A stretch of 18,912 nucleotides of DNA. Origin: Sphingomonas sp. CCH9-E2 (GTDB lineage Bacteria; Pseudomonadota; Alphaproteobacteria; Sphingomonadales; Sphingomonadaceae). Under the pieces are notes generated by a model. The model worked only from the letters and a program-made list of their open reading frames with translations. It made no database searches and was not told the origin of the DNA. Below are positions 15,291-18,912 of this stretch, piece after piece (position 1 is the stretch's first letter; every line of letters starts with the position of its first letter). The stretch lies in the NCBI RefSeq assembly GCF_001557215.1, contig NZ_LSJM01000357.1, forward strand, positions 1 through 18,912, written 5' to 3'. The position numbers were made by a program, and so were the translations under genes.

Positions 15291-16486
15291 GCGAGCGCGA
15301 CACGCCCAACGAAGCCGACGCACCGCTGGTCGGCACACAGCCCGGCGATGCCGCTTCGCCCATGCGGCTGCGCGCCGAACCGCCCCGGGTCACCCGACTG
15401 TCGCGAAAGGTGCTGGGCGGTATCAGTCTCGTCGCCGCCCTCGGGGTCGGTGGCGCGCTCATCTATGCGCTTCAGACGCGCAGTATCGGCCCTGGCAGTG
15501 AGGAGCTTTACTCCACGCAAAATCGGCGAACCGCGGACGGGCTTGCCGGCTTGCCACGCGACTACACCGGCCCGGTGCTCGGGCCTCCGCTGCCCGGAGA
15601 TCTGGGGCGACCCATCCTCGATGCGCAGAACCGTGGCCAGCCCGTCACGCCGCCGATGGCAGCAGCGCCCACCGTCGATCCGGTTGAGCAGCGCAGGCGC
15701 GCGGAAGAAGAAGCTGCCCGAACGAGCCGCGTCTTCTTTCAGACGGAGGCGCGCGTCGCAGCTCCGATTGCGACAGCTGGCGGACCAGGCAGCCCGAGCC
15801 TCTCTGGGCTAGGTCTTCCGGGCCAGCCGGGGGCAGCGACGGCGCAGGATCGCCAGCTCGCGTTCCTGAATGCGGGCGTGGACCGCCGCACGGTCTCGCC
15901 GGATCGCGTGATGGCTCCGGCATCGCCCTATGTGCTTCAGACCGGCGCCGTCATCGCCGCGGCCCTCATCACCGGCATCCGATCCGACCTGCCGGGCCAG
16001 ATCACTGCGCAGGTCACGGAGCATGTCTACGACAGCCCGACCGGGCGTATCCTGCTCGTCCCACAGGGCACGCGGCTGATCGGCGAGTACAGCAACGATG
16101 TCGGCTTCGGTCAGCGCCGGGTACTGCTCGTCTGGAAGAGGCTCATCCTCCCGAATGGCCGTTCGATCGTCCTGGAACGTCAACCCGGAGCCGACGCGCA
16201 AGGCTATGCGGGTCTCCAAGATGGCGTCGACTATCACTGGTGGGATCTCGCCAAGGCTGCCGGCCTGTCGACACTGCTGTCGGTCGGCGCCGAACTCGCC
16301 GTTGACGATCAGGATCGGCTGCTCCGGGCGATCCGCAACGGCGGGCAGGACACCATCAACGACGCAGGCCAGCAGATCATCCGTCGGCAACTCAATGTCG
16401 CGCCGACCCTGACGATCAGACCGGGGTTCCCCGTGCGCGTCATCGTCACCCGCGACCTCGTGCTCGAACCTTATGGAGGGTTGTGA
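15287..16486 (+). CDS. trbI: TrbI, VirB10-like channel-spanning protein
   Basis: The 399-residue protein has a cytoplasmic head, one membrane segment at about 43-63, a proline-rich periplasmic stretch and a C-terminal VirB10-type barrel (from about 215: VLQTGAVIAAALITGIRSDL, VPQGTRLIGEYSNDV, VDYHWWDLAKA). VirB10 homologues link the inner and outer membranes and pass the energy signal for transfer. The ATG at 15287 has GGGAGG eight bases before it and overlaps the trbG stop by ATGA, so the much longer frame from 14924, inside trbG, is rejected. Confidence 0.96.
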   Translation: MSERDTPNEADAPLVGTQPGDAASPMRLRAEPPRVTRLSRKVLGGISLVAALGVGGALIYALQTRSIGPGSEELYSTQNRRTADGLAGLPRDYTGPVLGPPLPGDLGRPILDAQNRGQPVTPPMAAAPTVDPVEQRRRAEEEAARTSRVFFQTEARVAAPIATAGGPGSPSLSGLGLPGQPGAATAQDRQLAFLNAGVDRRTVSPDRVMAPASPYVLQTGAVIAAALITGIRSDLPGQITAQVTEHVYDSPTGRILLVPQGTRLIGEYSNDVGFGQRRVLLVWKRLILPNGRSIVLERQPGADAQGYAGLQDGVDYHWWDLAKAAGLSTLLSVGAELAVDDQDRLLRAIRNGGQDTINDAGQQIIRRQLNVAPTLTIRPGFPVRVIVTRDLVLEPYGGL

Positions 16487-16740
16487 TGACCAAGCTGAAG
16501 CTCGGCCCGATCATCGACGACAAGCCGGTCAAGGTGACGATTGAACTCCCTGCGCCGCTGCATCGGGACCTCGTCGCCTACGCCGCAGCACTCGGCCGCG
16601 AACAAGGCCAGACCATCGGCGACCCGACGAAGCTGATTGTGCCCATGCTCGAGCGCTTCATTGCAACCGATCGGGGGTTCGCCCGCGCGCGCCGCGATGG
16701 CAGTCAACGTGCGGCACGCGCCGATGCTCAGGGCGCATGA
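16486..16740 (+). CDS. DUF2274 family protein
   Basis: The 84-residue protein MTKLKLGPIIDDKPVKVTIE followed by LPAPLHRDLVAYAAAL and IVPMLERFIATDRGF is the DUF2274 pattern seen directly after trbI in many ICEs. The first strand and two helices are reminiscent of ribbon-helix-helix proteins (KVTIELPAPLHRDLVAYA), so DNA binding is a reasonable inference, but no function is established to my knowledge. The ATG at 16486 overlaps the trbI stop (TGATG) and has GGAGGG five bases before it; the GTG at 16483 is too close to that site. Its 3' end overlaps the convergent LysR gene. Confidence 0.85.
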   Translation: MTKLKLGPIIDDKPVKVTIELPAPLHRDLVAYAAALGREQGQTIGDPTKLIVPMLERFIATDRGFARARRDGSQRAARADAQGA

Positions 16741-17656
16741 GCCGTTGCCGGGCGAACCAAGCGTCATCTCGCTCCGAGAAAGACTTTGCCAGCGCCAGCA
16801 GGCGCTCGAGGTTCCGATGGAGCGCCCCTCGCGGGTGGACAGCACCATAGCGGAGAACAGCATCCTCGATCAGGCGAAAAGCAATGCCTGGCAGACCGTG
16901 ACGGACATGCGCGCTGCCTGCGATGGTGATGCCGTCCCCATGCGCGACGATCTGCATCAGAGATTCCCGAGTGACGGACAATTGCTCGATCTGGAGGTCT
17001 CCGGGCGAAGTCTGGAGGTTTCGCATCAGGTAACCCTTCGCGAAATCGCCGGTCGGTAAATCAGTCACCACAAAGTGCCGATCACGCAGGTCATCCCACC
17101 GGAGCGCCCTCTGATCGGCGAGTGGGTCGCCGTCCGGCAATGCCACGTACACGGGCTCGGCCCACAAATGCGTCACGTCAAAGCCCTTCCCGGGCGATGC
17201 ATCGGCGACGACACCGACATCAAGCTGCCCCCGCCGCACAGCCGCGATAAGTTCGGGACAGCTGCCCTCGCTGAACCGCAGCTTGACCCCCGGGCGGTCA
17301 CCCCGAAAGGCCCCGAAGAGCTCAGACAGAAAGCCCATGGTCAGAGGCCCAAACACGCCGATCCGAAGATGCCGTCCTCTGTTCGCCACCGTTCTTGCGC
17401 CGTCGAGCGCCGATCCGATCTGGCGCGCCCCAGGGGCGGCCTGATTCAGGAATTGTTTGCCGATGTCCGTCAGGTCGACGCCGGCAGGATGACGGCGGAA
17501 CAGCTGAGCGCCGATCTCATCCTCGACATCCCGGATGCGGCGGCTGATCGCCGACTGCTCGACGCCGAGATCTTGCGCCGCGCGCCGGAAGCTGCCGCTT
17601 TCCGCAGCGGCGATGATGTAACGCACATGGCGTAGCTCGATCTTCAATCTCGGCAC
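16658..17656 (-). CDS. LysR-family transcriptional regulator
   Basis: The 332-residue protein has an N-terminal winged helix (about 6-65: VRYIIAAAESGSFRRAAQDL, SAISRRIRDVEDEIGAQLF) and a substrate-binding domain (about 95-300: HLRIGVFGPLTMGFL, ELIAAVRRGQLDVGVV). It is a full-length LTTR. Such a gene often follows DUF2274 in this ICE family, but its effector and target genes are unknown. The start is GTG at 17656, with GGGGA upstream. The last 83 bp overlap the DUF2274 gene on the other strand, so the two messages are complementary at their 3' ends. The C-terminal tail after about residue 300 is Arg-rich and may reflect read-through past an older stop. A dyad just upstream is a candidate autoregulatory site. 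Confidence 0.9.
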   Translation of the reverse strand: MPRLKIELRHVRYIIAAAESGSFRRAAQDLGVEQSAISRRIRDVEDEIGAQLFRRHPAGVDLTDIGKQFLNQAAPGARQIGSALDGARTVANRGRHLRIGVFGPLTMGFLSELFGAFRGDRPGVKLRFSEGSCPELIAAVRRGQLDVGVVADASPGKGFDVTHLWAEPVYVALPDGDPLADQRALRWDDLRDRHFVVTDLPTGDFAKGYLMRNLQTSPGDLQIEQLSVTRESLMQIVAHGDGITIAGSAHVRHGLPGIAFRLIEDAVLRYGAVHPRGALHRNLERLLALAKSFSERDDAWFARQRLMRPEHRRVPHVDCHRGARGRTPDRLQ

Positions 17657-18068
17657 GATGGTTCCCCATGATGCAAAGGTCTTTGCAAACGTAGCCCCGT
17701 CAGCCCCCGAGAACTGTTCCGATCAGATTATGGGTCTTCTCCGTCTCCTCGCTACCGCCGCCCACGAAATCCTTAAGTGTCACACATTTGACTGTTATTA
17801 CGTCGCTAGCGGACTTCCGGATCGCATCTCGCCGGTGCAAGCAGTAAATGGTGCGTGATCTGAACAGCGCAATTACGGCGCGGAACGCGTGCGGCGAGTC
17901 GTGCAGATTCTGTGGGCTGACGGATGTCCGGCCGCGCTGGCAGGACTAAAAATGACCCGCCGATTTCTACGCCAGAGCCCGAAATTGCCGCACGCCACTC
18001 GGGAGGGACTTCCGGCATCGGCACCTATCGTTCTCAATCGCCAGCGACAGCCGCTAAGGAGATTGGGT
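17657..18068. other. Intergenic region between LysR and AlpA genes
   Basis: The 412-bp gap holds the LysR dyad near its left end, and an A+T-richer stretch around 17765-17805 that could contain promoters for LysR and AlpA in opposite directions. I see no gene with family likeness; open frames across the right half have no recognisable domain. No tRNA, hairpin with U-tract or clear repeat was found. Confidence 0.4.
17672..17687 (-). promoter_or_regulatory. Dyad upstream of the LysR gene, candidate LTTR site
   Basis: TGCAAAG-GT-CTTTGCA is a perfect 7-2-7 inverted repeat ending 16 bp before the LysR start codon. LTTRs usually bind dyads near their own promoters, so autoregulation is plausible. 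A CATAAT sequence on the minus strand at 17727-17732 could be a -10 box, but no good -35 partner is seen. Confidence 0.4.
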
Positions 18069-18341
18069 ATGGGTCAGAGCGAGCCTTTGGAGATCAGGAA
18101 GACCATCCGGCGGCACCAACTGCGCGAGATGGTGCCCCTGGCCGACAGCACAATCTACGAGATGGAGCAGCGCGGCGAATTCCCACGCCGCTTCGCGCTG
18201 TCGCCGCGCTGCATCGTCTGGGACCTCGCCGAGGTCCACGCCTGGTTGCTGGCGCGGCGCGCGAAGCCAATCCCTCGCGCACAGCATCCCGACGTCACCA
18301 AGCGCAAGTCCCGCCCGGTCAAAGGGCAGGATCGAGCGTGA
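18069..18341 (+). CDS. AlpA-family excision/transcription regulator
   Basis: The 90-residue protein has the AlpA/MerR-like winged helix pattern: LREMVPLADSTIYEMEQRGE at 18-37, then FPRRFALSPRCIVWDLAEV and HAWLLAR. AlpA proteins act as activators or excisionases for P4-type integrases, bending DNA near the attachment site. The ATG at 18069 has AAGGAG seven bases before it, which decides this start over the longer frame from 17889. The basic tail ends past the convergent integrase stop, giving a 23-bp 3' overlap. A role in ICE excision is inferred from the neighbouring integrase. Confidence 0.88.
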   Translation: MGQSEPLEIRKTIRRHQLREMVPLADSTIYEMEQRGEFPRRFALSPRCIVWDLAEVHAWLLARRAKPIPRAQHPDVTKRKSRPVKGQDRA

Positions 18342-18912
18342 TAGACGGCATGACTGTCGGCAGCAGCGTCGGAACATACTTCCGCCCCTCGACCCAGGCA
18401 TCGACGGTGTCGGCCCATTCCTGCATCATGTGGCGACGCTGAACCTCGTATTCGGCCTTGTTGTAGACGCCGCGTGATGAACGCCCGTCCTCGTGCGCCA
18501 GGCACTTTTCGATCCAGTCGCGGTTGAAGCCCAGTTCATTGAGCAGCGTCGAGCCCGTGCGGCGCAGGTCATGCACGGTGAACGGCTCCAGCGGCAGCCC
18601 CTCCTTCTTGGCCTGTTCGACGACAGCGTAAGTGACCCGGTTGAAGGTCGCCCGCGACATCGGCGCATCCGCATCGTACCGGGAAGGCAGCAGATACCGG
18701 GAATTACCGGCGCAGGTCTTGAGCGCGATCATGATGTCGAGGGTCTGCCGGCACAGGTAGACATTGTGCGGCTTCGATCGCTTCATGCGCTCCTTCGGGA
18801 TCGTCCAGACGGCGTTTTCGAAATCGACTTCATCCCAGACCGCGTCCTGTAGTTCGCTCTTCCGGACCATGGTGAGGAGGTAGAGCTTCATGCCGAGCCG
18901 GATCGTCGGCAG
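18319..18912 (-). CDS. int: Tyrosine recombinase integrase, P4 type, C-terminal part only
   Basis: The frame runs open to the right edge, so the N-terminal arm-binding and core-binding domains are outside the window. The catalytic residues seen are the arginine of TMVRKSEL, a lysine in the IPKERMK hairpin, HDLRR (His and second Arg), LAHE, and the tyrosine of GVYNKAEY; the ending RRHMMQEWADTVDAW is typical of P4-type ICE and island integrases. The active site is complete. It would recombine attP with a chromosomal attB, often a tRNA gene 3' end, and, with AlpA, excise the element. Its direction suggests the attachment site lies beyond the right edge. Confidence 0.95.
   Translation of the reverse strand: MPTIRLGMKLYLLTMVRKSELQDAVWDEVDFENAVWTIPKERMKRSKPHNVYLCRQTLDIMIALKTCAGNSRYLLPSRYDADAPMSRATFNRVTYAVVEQAKKEGLPLEPFTVHDLRRTGSTLLNELGFNRDWIEKCLAHEDGRSSRGVYNKAEYEVQRRHMMQEWADTVDAWVEGRKYVPTLLPTVMPSITLDPAL

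Larger units (their letters stand above)
7663..18912. mobile_element. ICE backbone: Trb conjugation cluster, LysR, AlpA and integrase end
   Basis: A full mating-pair cluster trbB-C-D-E-J-K-L-F-G-I followed by DUF2274, LysR, AlpA and a P4-type tyrosine recombinase is a recognised ICE arrangement in Proteobacteria. There is no replication gene in the window, which favours an integrated element over a plasmid. The integrase points inward, so the attachment site probably lies just past the right edge. Relaxase and coupling protein genes are not seen; they would have to lie to the left. The defence unit at 458-7360 is likely cargo of the same element. Confidence 0.75.

Overview
The window reads as part of an integrative and conjugative element (ICE) from an alphaproteobacterium, probably a sphingomonad or rhizobial relative. 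This rests on high G+C in the right two thirds, the trbBCDEJKLFGI order followed by a DUF2274 gene and a LysR gene, and an AlpA/P4-type integrase end. Genus is a guess from gene order and protein style, not from any search.

Layout. At 1-173 (minus) is the start of a lipoprotein gene that runs off the left edge. From 7360 down to 458 (minus) lie six tightly packed genes: hipB, hipA, a gamma-glutamylcyclotransferase-like gene, a PD-(D/E)XK nuclease resembling HamA (DUF1837), a RecA-like SF2 ATPase fused to a C-terminal APAZ domain, and a short prokaryotic Argonaute with an inactive PIWI domain. Every junction is an overlap or a 2-nt gap. Upstream of hipB are three matching dyad sites about 50 bp apart, which look like HipB operators. 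From 7663 to 16740 (plus) runs the Trb-type type IV secretion cluster, genes overlapping by a few bases. Then come a convergent LysR gene (minus), an AlpA-type excision regulator (plus) and the C-terminal part of a tyrosine recombinase (minus) that leaves the right edge.

How it may work together. The trb genes would build the mating channel, and the integrase with AlpA would handle integration and excision. The six-gene minus-strand unit looks like cargo for anti-phage or anti-plasmid defence. In known short-Argonaute systems an APAZ partner joins the Argonaute and carries an effector domain. Here the APAZ protein carries a single RecA-like ATPase lobe instead, and the likely killing activity sits in a separate HamA-like nuclease. 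This reads as a mix of Hachiman-like (nuclease plus helicase) and short-Argonaute (APAZ plus pAgo) logic, and it is the most novel item in the window. I infer the function; none is shown by the sequence alone.

The element may be defective. TrbE appears to have lost about 160 residues near its N terminus in frame, and the traG and CopG-like genes usually found just upstream of trbB are absent, their place being taken by the defence unit.
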